From Anaeramoeba ignava (taxonomy: Eukaryota > Metamonada > Anaeramoebidae), in contig JAPDFW010000105.1 in the NCBI GenBank assembly GCA_028826165.1, positions 151,468 to 215,467 of the forward strand: a stretch of DNA of 64,000 nucleotides, written 5' to 3'. Below, piece by piece: positions 23,301-31,836 of this stretch (the stretch's first letter is position 1; every line of letters begins with the position of its first letter). The position numbers were made by a program, and so were the translations under genes. The notes below the pieces were generated by a model. It saw only the letters and a program-made list of their open reading frames with translations, ran no database searches and was not told the DNA's origin.

Positions 23301-24606
23301 AAGGAGTTTCTTTTTTTCTATTTTGGATATTAATATCAGCACCTTTTTCAATCAACAATTTCATAATCTCACTTGAATTTCTGTTTTGACTTTGACAGGT
23401 ATAATGTAAAGGTGTTTCTTCATTTTTGTTTTTAGCATTAACATCAGCACCTTTTTCAATTAAAAATTTCGTAATTTCAAATGAATTTTCGTTTTGACTT
23501 TGACAGGCATAATGTAAAGGTGTTTCTTGATTTCCAGTGTTGATATCTACATTAATTCCCTTTTCAATCAATAATTTCACAATTTCAAACGCATTTCTGT
23601 TTTGACTTTGACAGGCATAATGTAAACAATTTTGTTGTTTTCGATTTTTGACAGTTACATTAACTCCCTTTTCAATCAATAATTTCACAATTTCAAACGC
23701 ATTTCCGTTTTGACTTTGGCAAATTAAATTCAAAGGTGTTTCTTGACTTGTGTTTTTGGCATTGATATCAACTCCTTTCGAAATTAATAATCTTATTATT
23801 TCAATGCAATTTTCGTTTTTATTTTGACAAGCAAAATGCAAAGGTGTTTCTTTTTTTTTTGTTCTGCAATTAATATCACTTCGCTTTTCAATCAATAACT
23901 CCACAATTTCAATGGATTTTTCGTTTTGATTTTCGCAGGCAAAATGTAAAGGTAATTTATTAAACTGATTTTTGACAGTTACATCAGCACCTTCTTCAAT
24001 CAATAATTTCACAATTTCAAACGCATTTCTGTTTTGACTTTGGCACGCATAATGCAAAGGTGTTTCTTGATAATTATTTTCGGCATTTACTCGAAAACCG
24101 CTTTCAATCAATAATTTCACAATTTCAAACGCATTTTCGTTTTGACTTTGACAGGCAAAATGTAAAGGTGTTTCTTGATAATTATTCTGCGCATCAATAT
24201 CTACCTCTTTTTCAACCAACAATTTCACAATTTCAAACGCATTTTCGTTTTGACTTTGACAGATGAAATGTAAAGGTGTTTGTTGATACTCGTTTTTGGC
24301 ATTAACATCTGCTCCTTTTTCAACAAGGAATTCAACAATTTTGCTTGTGTTTTCGTGTTGACTTTGGCAGGCGTAATGCAAAGGTGTTTCATATTTGTTG
24401 TTTTTTACATTAACATCTGCTCCTTTTTCAACTAATTTTTTCACAACTTCAATTGAATTTTTGTGTTGGTTTTTACAAGCCGAATGCAAAAAAGTCTCAT
24501 TAAAATTGTTTTTGGAATTCACATCAATTTCTTTTTCAATAATAGATTGAATAATTTCGATAGAATCATTTAAAGAAGAATTGAATAAATTTTCTTTTTC
24601 TTCCAT
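20395..24606 (-). CDS. Ankyrin-repeat protein with C-terminal dual BTB domains
   Basis: One uninterrupted exon encodes 1403 aa from ATG 24606 (MEEKENLFNSSLNDS). A longer frame upstream is only an AAAAAC repeat read as F-L and is rejected. About 33 ankyrin repeats of 33-34 residues follow, with consensus ETPLHFACQSQNENSIEIIK then LLIEKGADINAK. Then comes a linker (ISKLNQIYSINEDMNKLF) and two BTB-type segments: DFQIETKDFYKFQVHKLFLL with IILKFIYSGFFEF, and DFSIICEEKEIKVHKLVLFL with SELYQGMFLNV. The ending is DYYQLNQNSIIDLLIEMSKE. It belongs to the same family as the five-gene array at 36856-59422 but is more divergent (GADVN/SQNEN repeat style). Ankyrin-BTB proteins are candidate scaffold or Cullin-3 adaptors; the function is unknown here. 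The frame is intact, unlike several array members. Confidence 0.92.
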   Translation of the reverse strand: MEEKENLFNSSLNDSIEIIQSIIEKEIDVNSKNNFNETFLHSACKNQHKNSIEVVKKLVEKGADVNVKNNKYETPLHYACQSQHENTSKIVEFLVEKGADVNAKNEYQQTPLHFICQSQNENAFEIVKLLVEKEVDIDAQNNYQETPLHFACQSQNENAFEIVKLLIESGFRVNAENNYQETPLHYACQSQNRNAFEIVKLLIEEGADVTVKNQFNKLPLHFACENQNEKSIEIVELLIEKRSDINCRTKKKETPLHFACQNKNENCIEIIRLLISKGVDINAKNTSQETPLNLICQSQNGNAFEIVKLLIEKGVNVTVKNRKQQNCLHYACQSQNRNAFEIVKLLIEKGINVDINTGNQETPLHYACQSQNENSFEITKFLIEKGADVNAKNKNEETPLHYTCQSQNRNSSEIMKLLIEKGADINIQNRKKETPLQISIQNNKIEIIKLLIESGANVIDKNKDQELLLHLICQSQNEIAIEFIKLLIEKGIDINVKNEKEETLLHFYCKRLHENSIEIINLLIEKGADVDIKNRNQETPLHYSCQSQNRNSSEIINLLIENGADINAKTIEQNTPLHFICQSPNENSIEIINLLIEKGADVNVKNKNQETSLHFAFKSQNKNSIETIKLLIEKGSDINSQDRDQKTPLHFICQNRNENSIEFIKLLIEKGADINSQDRDKKTPLHFICQDQNLNENSFEIIKLLIENGANINTRNEVKETPLHFICQSQNPNLIEIIKLLIEKGADINAKTIFQETPLHFICQSQNPNSIEIIKLLIEKGADINIKNRNESKTALHYAFQSKNENSVEIIKLLIEKGADINIKTRNEETPLHFICQNQNENSIQIFKLLIEKGADINAKTKNQETPLHYACQNPNSNSSEFIKVLIEKSADINAKTKNQETPLQILIHKNKIEFIKLLIEKGADVNSKNKFNQSLLQIAWQRKSFEIVTLLIEKGADVNVQNRKKETLLHFFSQNQNENSIKIIKLLIEKGADVNIKNNKSKTPLHIACKKKSNKIAELLIEKGADFNVRNNNLKTPLFIVCENNSIQILKLMFRKGFDVNMNLEYYSTFSSKISLLEIAYKNNSNEIIQFLLKKGVNINLKDHAQKTILENSIQDKKTNIINLLLMNDAIISYLDNPINKNLSRELISKLNQIYSINEDMNKLFKSNQLTDFQIETKDFYKFQVHKLFLLLRFDNDETILQNFVNNCLQKSKEEVEIILKFIYSGFFEFEEFKKQINLRFRSQDLIEQQKEKEFLNKSKISQFFKEMEIDSNWIESKKGRLGLIRDFKNLYKEETTKDFSIICEEKEIKVHKLVLFLRSELYQGMFLNVVDSTNQVHDYSGKSYQTIQELVYFLYYDKLKEKELTKKIIEEFSDAKDYYQLNQNSIIDLLIEMSKEKFGMN

Positions 24607-25059
24607 TTCAAAAAAAAGATGAAAAAAATGAAAACAAAAACAAAAACAAAAACAAAAACAAAACAAAAACAAAAACAAAAACCAAAACCAAAACAAAAAC
24701 AAAAACAAAAACAAAAACAAAAAATGAAAACAAAAACAAAACAAAGAAGAAAAACAAAAACAAAACAAAAACGAAAACAAAAATAAAAAAGTGGAACAAA
24801 AAAAGTGGATTTTAATTTTGATTTTGATTTTAATTTTGGATTTTTATTTTGATTTTAATTTTAATTTTGATTTTGATTTTGATTTTAATTTTGATTTTGA
24901 TTTTGATTTTGATTTTAATTTTGAATTTGATTTTGAATTAAAAAAAATAATCATTCATTTAAATGACGTCATTTAAATTAAATAAAGAAAAAGAAAAAAA
25001 TTAAAAAAATTTTTTTTCATTTTTTTCAATTCTTATTCATTTTTTGATTTAAAAAAAAA
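24607..25059. repeat. Divergent spacer: AAAAAC tract, GTGGA motifs, TTTTGA tract
   Basis: The spacer separates the minus ankyrin gene from the plus NEMF gene. AAAAAC units span about 24632-24780. Two AAAAAGTGGA motifs follow at 24786-24810, then ATTTTGATTTTAA hexamers to about 24940. A palindromic AAATGACGTCATTT sits at 24960-24973, and a T-rich leader with TTTTTTTCATTTTTTTC precedes the NEMF ATG. Confidence 0.75.
24960..24973. promoter_or_regulatory. TGACGTCA palindrome (CRE/bZIP-like)
   Basis: AAATGACGTCATTT is a perfect 14-bp palindrome containing the classical CRE octamer TGACGTCA. It lies about 90 bp upstream of the NEMF start, in a spacer otherwise almost free of G and C. Binding by a bZIP factor is an inference from the octamer alone. 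Confidence 0.4.
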
Positions 25060-28000
25060 ATGACAAAATCATTTACATCAGTTGATGTTCGAGTTATGAC
25101 AGAAATCATATCAGAAAAATGCAAAGGATACAGACTTCAAAATATTTACAGTTTAACATCTTCTATTTATCTTTTAAAATTTAGTGTTCCAAATCATAAA
25201 CAAATGGTTTTAGTTGAAGCTGGTGTTCGTGTTCATCCTACTAAATTTGAAAGGAAAAAATCCCTTTTTCCAACTCCTTTTACTTTGAAATTGAGAAAGC
25301 ATATTAAGACTAAAAGGTTGGAAAGTGTTATTCAGTTTGGAATTGATCGGACAATTGATTTTCATTTTGGAACTCATCATTTAATAGTTGAATTATTTTC
25401 AAAAGTGAATATTTATTTCAAAATTATTTATAAAATTATTTATAAAATTTATTTATAAAAATTATTTCAAAAATTATTTATAAAATTATTTATAAAATTT
25501 ATTTCAAAATTTATTTCAAAATTTATTTCAAAATTTATTTCTAAATTATTTATAAAATTTATAAAATTTATTTATAAAATCTATTTATAAAATTATTTCT
25601 AAATTATTTATAAAATTATTTCTAAATTATTTATAAAATTTATTTATAATTTATTTCTAAAATTTATAAAATTTATTTTCAAAATTTATTTATAAAAATT
25701 ATTTTTAAAATTTATTATAATTTATTTCTAAATTTATTTATAAAATTTATTTCAAAAATTATTTATAAAAATTATTTATAAAAATTATTTCAAAATTTAT
25801 TTATAAATTTATAAAATTATTTATAAAATTATTTCTAAAATTATTTATAAAATTTATTTATAAAAATTATTTATAAAAATTATTTATAAATTATTTATAA
25901 AAATTATTTTTAAAATTTATTATAATTTATTTCTAAATTTATTTATAAAATTTATTTCAAAAATTATTTATAAAAATTATTTATAAAAATTATTTCAAAA
26001 TTTATTTATAAATTTATAAAATTATTTATAAAATTATTTATAAAATTATTTATAAATTCATTTATAAAATTATTTATAAATTCATTTATAAAATTTATTT
26101 ATAAAATTTATTTATAAAATTATTTATAAAATTTATTTATAAAATTATTTATAAAATTTATTTATAAAATTATTTATAAAATTATTTATAATTTATTTAT
26201 AAAATTATTTATATAATTTATTTATAAAATTATTTATAATTTATTTATAAAATTATTTATATAATTTATTTATAAAAATTTATTTATAAAATTTATTTAT
26301 AAAATTATTTCTAAATTTATAAAATTCATTTATAAATTTATTTATAAAATATATTTATAAAATTTATAAAATTTATTTCAAAATTTATTTATAAAAATTA
26401 TTTCAAAATTTATTTCAAAAATTATTTATAAAATTATTTATAAAAATTATTTCAAAATTTATTTATAAAATTTATTTATAAAATTCATTTAATTTATTTA
26501 TAAAATTATTTATAAAATTTATAAAATTTATTTATAATTTATTTCTAAATTTATTTATAAAATTATTTATAAATTTATTTATAAAATTTATTTTAAAAAT
26601 TATTTATAAAATTATTTTAAAATTTATTTATAATTTATTTCTAAATTTATAAAATTCATTTCTAAATTTATAAATTATTTATAAAATTTATAAAAAAAGG
26701 GAAATGTTATTCTGACAGACTTAGATTATAGAATTGTTGCTCTTTTAAGAACACATAAATATGATGATGATGTCCTTTTAGCTGTTAACCAAATTTACTC
26801 ATTTTCAGAAATGAAACAATTTAAACAATTTACAAAAGAAGAAATAATTGAAACAATTACACAAGATTTCCAACAATTTCAACAAACAAATCCAACAAAA
26901 AAATCCATTTTGAAAAAAAAAGAAGATCAAACAGAAATAAATATAGAAAATGAAAATGAAAAAGAAAAAGAAATACCTTTACTTGATAAAACAACACTTC
27001 TTAATTATATCAATAAGAAAATCAATTTTGGAATGCCTCTTTGTGAACATTTTATTCGATTATCAGGAATAAAACCAAATATCAAAGTTTTACAATTTCT
27101 TAAAAACGATCAAAAAAATAATTTTGATTCTTTGAATTTATTAGCTTCTAAAATTTTGGAAGGTCAAGAATATTTAAAAAATCCTTTAAGTTTTGAAAAA
27201 AAAGGATTTATTATTTTAGTTCCTAAAAAAAATGAACAAAAAAATGAGCAGAAACAAGAAAAGAAAAATCAAAATCAAAATCAAAATAGTAAACTTTCTC
27301 GAAAAGAAAAAGGAAGATTAAAAGAATTAATGAGAAAACAAAAATGAATGAAAATCAAAATCAAATTGAAAATCAAAATCAAAATCAAAATCAAAATCAA
27401 AATCAAAATCAAATTGAAAAAGAAAAGGAAAATAAAATTGAAAATCAAAATCAAAATCAAAATCAAATTCAAAATGAAAAAGAAAATGAAAATGAAAAAG
27501 AATATGAATATTATGGATATTCACCAATTCTTCTAACTCAATACAATAATCCTTCAATTCGTAATTTTAAATATATTGAATATCCAACTTTTGAAGAAGC
27601 AGTTGATGAATATTTCCAAAAATTCGAAATTGAAAAATTAGAAGATAAAAGAAACACATTGGAAATGAATGTAACAAAAAAAGTAGAAGGGATAAAAGAT
27701 AGTCAATCAGATCGATTAGAAAAATTAGTTTCAGATCAAAAAATCGCGCTTAAAAAAGCCAAAATTTTAGAAACAAATCTTGAAATTGTTGAAAGATGTC
27801 TTGAAATCATCAAAAGTGCAGTTAATTCAGGACTTGATTGGAGTCTTTTAGAAACAATGATCCAAGACGAAAAAAAGAAGGAAAATCCAGAAGCATTAAT
27901 TATTCAAAAACTAGATTTAGCAAAAGATAAAATCACTTTATCATTTGAGGATCTTTTGGATGAAAATGATAATCAAAACGAAAACGATAATTTGGAAGAA

Positions 28001-29626
28001 GAAAAAAATAGGAACATCTTGATTGATGTTTTTGTCTCATTAACAGCTTATGCAAATGCACAATATTATTATCAGGAGAAAAAAAAACTTGCTGAAAAAG
28101 AAACAAAGACTCGAGAGGCAAGAAAACGGGTTTTAAGAAAAGCAGAGCAAAAAACAAAAGCAAAACTCGAGGATCTTGGCGATCGTGTTTCAAATACAAC
28201 TTTGAAACAACTTCGCAAGTTGATGTGGTTTGAGAAATTCTATTGGTTCATTTCCTCAGATAGTTATATTGTTGTTGCAGGAAGAGATGCTCAACAAAAT
28301 GAGTTATTAGTGAAAAAATATATGAAAAAAAACGATGTTTTTGTTCATGCAAATATTCATGGAGCTGCAACCGTTGTTGTCAAAAATTTCCCGTCAGGTG
28401 GCCCTATTCCTGAAACTACACTTGTTGAAGCAGGCACTTTTAGTATTGTCAGAAGTGCTGCTTGGAAAACAAAAGTCACAACAAGTGCTTGGTGGGTTCA
28501 TTCTTATCAAGTCTCAAAAACTGCTCAATCAGGTGAATATTTATCAACTGGCAGTTTTGTTATTCGTGGAAAGAAAAATTTCCTTCCTCCTTCTTATCTT
28601 GTAATGGGTATTGGTCTTCTTTTCCGTTTGGAAGATTCTTATTTAAAATATCACGAACATGAACATAATCAAAAATTATTTTCAGTTTTGAAAGGGGAAC
28701 AAAAAAACAAAGAAGAAATTAAAGAAGAAATTCAAGAAGAAATTAAAGAAGAAATCAAAGAAGAAATTAAAGAAGAAATCAAAGAAGAAATTAAAGAAGA
28801 AATTAAAGAAGAAATTAAAGAAGAAATTCAAAATGAAAATGAAAATGAAAATGAAAATGAAATCAAAGAAGAAATTCAAAAACCAATCAAAAAGAAAACT
28901 TATCTTTCAGCAAGACAAAAAAAACTCAAAAAAAAAGGTCGTGATATCAATGAACCTAAAAAAGAAATCCCAAAAAAAGATACAGAAGCTGTCATCCAAA
29001 ATGCTAAAAACAAATATAAAGAACCAGATCCAAAATCATTTTCAAATACAAGAAGAGAAAAGAAATTAAAGAAAAAGAAAACAAAAAAAGTCAACGAAAT
29101 TAATGATTTGAAGCAAAAAGAAGTGATGAACCAAATTTTAAACCAAAACATTCAAAATCAAGAAAATTCAAATAATCTCGAAACAGATTCTCCCAATTCA
29201 CAAATCATTGAAGATGTCGATCAAAATACACAAGAATCAGAAGAAACTTCTACAATAGATAACGAATTAGGTATTATTAAATTCTTGACAGGAAATCCCC
29301 GTCCAAATGATGAACTTCTTTATGCCATTTCAATGTGTGCACCTTATTCTGCAATTGAAAGATGCAAATATAAACTCAAACTTGTTGCTGGAACAGAAAA
29401 AAAAGGAAAGCTTTTGAAAACTATTATTCATAATTTCCTTAAACAAGTTTCAGAAAAAGAAGCAGCTCTTGTTCATATAATGGAATATCCAATTATGGAA
29501 CAAGCTTTAATTGGAAATGCAAGAATTGAATATGAAAATGATTCAAATTCAAAAAAAGGAAATAAAAATAAAAATCAAACCAAAAATCAAAACAAAAACA
29601 AAAATACAAATAAAAGCAAAAAATAA
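25060..29626 (+). CDS. NEMF: NEMF/Rqc2 (NFACT family, ribosome quality control)
   Basis: Exon 1 is 25060-25404 and exon 2 is 26700-29626, with a 1295-nt intron (GTGAAT...AAG). NFACT-N: FTSVDVRVMTEII, ESGVR-like VEAGVRVHPTKFE, LRKHIKTKRLESVIQFGIDR with the conserved Asp-Arg, then GNVILTDLDYRIVALLRT after splicing. Middle: helix-hairpin region (LLDKTTLLNYINKK...FGMPLCEHFIRLSGIKP) and coiled coil. NFACT-R: KLMWFEKFYWFISSDSYIVV, GRDAQQNELLVKKY, DVFVHANIHGA, SAWWVHSYQVSKTA, GEYLSTGSFVIRGKKNFLPP. C-terminus: LTGNPRPNDELLYAISMCAP and IMEQALIGNARI. Rqc2 binds stalled 60S subunits and adds C-terminal tails (CAT tails; Ala-Thr in yeast). Near 27340 the frame shifts by -1 inside a low-complexity Asn/Gln linker, where the first frame ends TGA overlapping an ATG (ATGAATG). 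Restoring one A in the CAAAAATG run gives about 1090 aa. Confidence 0.93.
25405..26699 (+). repeat. Intron of TTTATAAAATTA repeats
   Basis: The 1295-nt NEMF intron is almost purely ATTTATAAAATT and ATTTCAAAATT units. It interrupts the NFACT-N domain between VELFSK and GNVILTD. Confidence 0.9.
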
Positions 29627-29971
29627 CAATAAAAACAATAAAAACAATAAAGAAATCAAAAAGATTTAAAAAATTTTAATTTTAATTTTTTAATTTTAAA
29701 TTTAATTTAATTTAAAGTTTAATTTTGTGCACTTTTTTCTTTTAAATTAAATTTAAATTTATATTAAAATTAAAATCAAATTTTCTTAATTAATTTCAAT
29801 TCCAAAATGTATTTAAAAAAATAAATTTCAATAAATAATTAAAAAAAAGTGGAAATGTCAAAAAAAAAAAAAAAAAAAGTGGAATTTGTTTTTTTTGTTT
29901 TTTTTGATCAATTTTTTTAAAAAAAAACAAATTCCATTTTTTTTTTAATCTAAATTAATTAAATAAATAAA
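29627..29971. other. AT-rich spacer with two AAAAAGTGGAA motifs
   Basis: There is no gene between NEMF and the next start. Two copies of AAAAAAGTGGAA occur around 29850 and 29880, roughly 90-120 bp before the ATG at 29972. A TGATCAA and long A and T runs are also present. Confidence 0.5.
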
Positions 29972-31716
29972 ATGAATTCAAATAAAGAAAATAAAGAAAA
30001 TAAAGAAAATTTTCTTTCTAAATTTGAACAAAAAGTAAGTAAAAAAAAGTGAAAAAAAAAATATATAAAATAATCAAAAAAAAAAAACAACAAAAGAATT
30101 TAGGAATTCCTTTTAAATATTTTAAAGGAAGAAAAAGAAATGAAAATAAAAATGAAAATATGGAAATTTTTGTTTCAGAAGAAATTCCAAAATTAAAAAC
30201 AAAAGAAAGGAAATTAAAAATTAAAGAAAAAAAATCAAGAAAAACAAAATCAAAACCAAAAATATCAAAACAAAGAATTTCTGTAAGTTTTTTATTAAAT
30301 CAAAATTAAAATCAAAATTAAAATCAAAATCAAAATCAAAATCAAAATCAAAATCAAAAATAAAATCAATAATAAAAATAAAATTAAAATCAAAATTAAA
30401 ATCAAAATTAAAATTAAAATCAAAATCAAAATCAAAATCAAAATCAAAATCAAAATCAAAATCAAAATCAAAATCAATATCAAAATCAAAATCAATATCA
30501 AAATCAAAATTAAAATCAAAATCAAAATCAAAATCAAAATCAAAATCAAAATCAAAATCAAAATCAAAATCAAAATCAAAATCAAAATCAAAATCAAAAT
30601 CAAAAATAAAATTAAAATCAAAAATAAAATCAAAAATAAAATCAAAATCAAAAATAAAATTAAAATCAAAAATAAAAATAAAATCAAAATCAAAATCCAA
30701 AACAAAAATAAAATCAAAAATAGATTCCAAATAAAATTCAAGGAATTTTTAATAAAGGAAGAAGATCTGAAAAAATAACTCAATCCAAAATAAATCAAAT
30801 TCAAAACCAACAAGTTTTTTTAGAATCTGAATTTTTTGGAACAAATTCAAATGAAAATTCAACTGAAAATTCAAATCCAAATGAAAATTCAAATTCAAAT
30901 TCAAATCCAAATAAAAATTCAAATCAAAATTCAAATCCAAATTCAAATTCAAATTCAAATCAAAATTCAAATCCAAATCCAAATTCAAATTTAAATTCAA
31001 ATTCAAATGAAAATTCAATTCAAAATTCAAATCAAAATGAAGAAATTTTCCAAAATAGAAAAAGAGAATTATTCCAAAAATCAAATTCAAATTCAAATTC
31101 AAAATCAAATTCAAATTCAAATTCAAATTCAAATTTTGAAATTAAAAGATTAAAAAATCAAAATTTAATTCAAAATTCAAATTTTAATATTGAAAGTGGA
31201 ACAAAAAAAAATTCTCAAAAAATTAATCAAAACAAAAAAAATATTTATCAATCTTTCCTTTCAAATTCTCAAAAAAAAGAAATTGAGGAAAAATTAGAAG
31301 AAAGAGAAAAAAGAATTGAAATGTTAAGTGAAGGAAAAAAAATTAAAGAAAATGAATTTTTTCAAGAATTTTTAAATGAAGCTTCTGATAATTTTGAAAA
31401 GAGTTTCGAAGAAAAATTATCGAAAAAAAATTCTAAAAAAGATCAAATAAGGAAAAAATTATTTGATTTGGAAAGTGAAAATTCAAAAGGAGAAGAAATT
31501 GATTTTACAAAAGATTCTTTTCAAGGAATTATTTTTTATCAACCAAAATTAAAAGAAGAAGATTATGGAGTAAAAATTATTGGTAAATTTAAAGAAATTT
31601 TAACTAAAAAAATTGAAAAAATTATTTTAGAAAATCAAAAAGAAGAAAAAGAAAAAGAAAAAGAAGAAAAAGAAGAAAAAGAATTTGATTTTTCTCCAAT
31701 TAATGATTTAAAATAA
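29972..31716 (+). CDS. Unrecognised basic, Asn/Ser-rich protein
   Basis: Three exons encode 413 aa: 29972-30034, 30097-30282 and 30724-31716. Both donors are GTAAGT, the most canonical in the window; acceptors are AAAAG and TAG, and all phases are 0. Exon 2 is strongly basic (NLGIPFKYFKGRKRNENKN, IKEKKSRKTKSKPKISKQRI). Exon 3 begins IPNKIQGIFNKGRRSEKITQ, then an Asn/Ser-rich spacer of about 90 residues. A predicted helical, charged region follows (KKEIEEKLEEREKRIEMLSE, FFQEFLNEASDNFEKSFEEK), then DFTKDSFQGIIFYQPKLKEE and an acidic/basic tail. I do not recognise a family. The basic patches suggest a nuclear or nucleic-acid-associated protein, which is weak inference. KIQGIFNKGRR loosely resembles a PCNA-binding box but lacks the aromatic pair. 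Confidence 0.72.
30283..30723 (+). repeat. Intron of AAAATC hexamers
   Basis: This 441-nt intron has a GTAAGT donor and TAG acceptor. Its interior is AAAATC units with a few AAAAATAAAATC and AATATC variants. Confidence 0.88.
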
Positions 31717-31836
31717 ATAAAAATTAAAATAAAAATTAAAATTAAAATTCATTTTTTTCCTTTTTTTCTTTTTTCTTTTTATTAAAAAAAAATAAAACAA
31801 AAAAAAATTTTTTTTAATTTAAAAAACAAAAAAAAA

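Noticed and set aside
24607-24780. N-terminal extension of the minus ankyrin protein (F/L/C-rich, signal-peptide-like)
   Set aside because: It is an AAAAAC simple repeat read in frame; the family N-terminus starts at the Met at 24606, next to the leader motif.
27344-27347. Bacterial-type translational coupling (ATGA) in NEMF
   Set aside because: Gene structure is eukaryotic with introns, and both parts are one known protein; a one-base indel is simpler. Kept as a finding only for the break itself.
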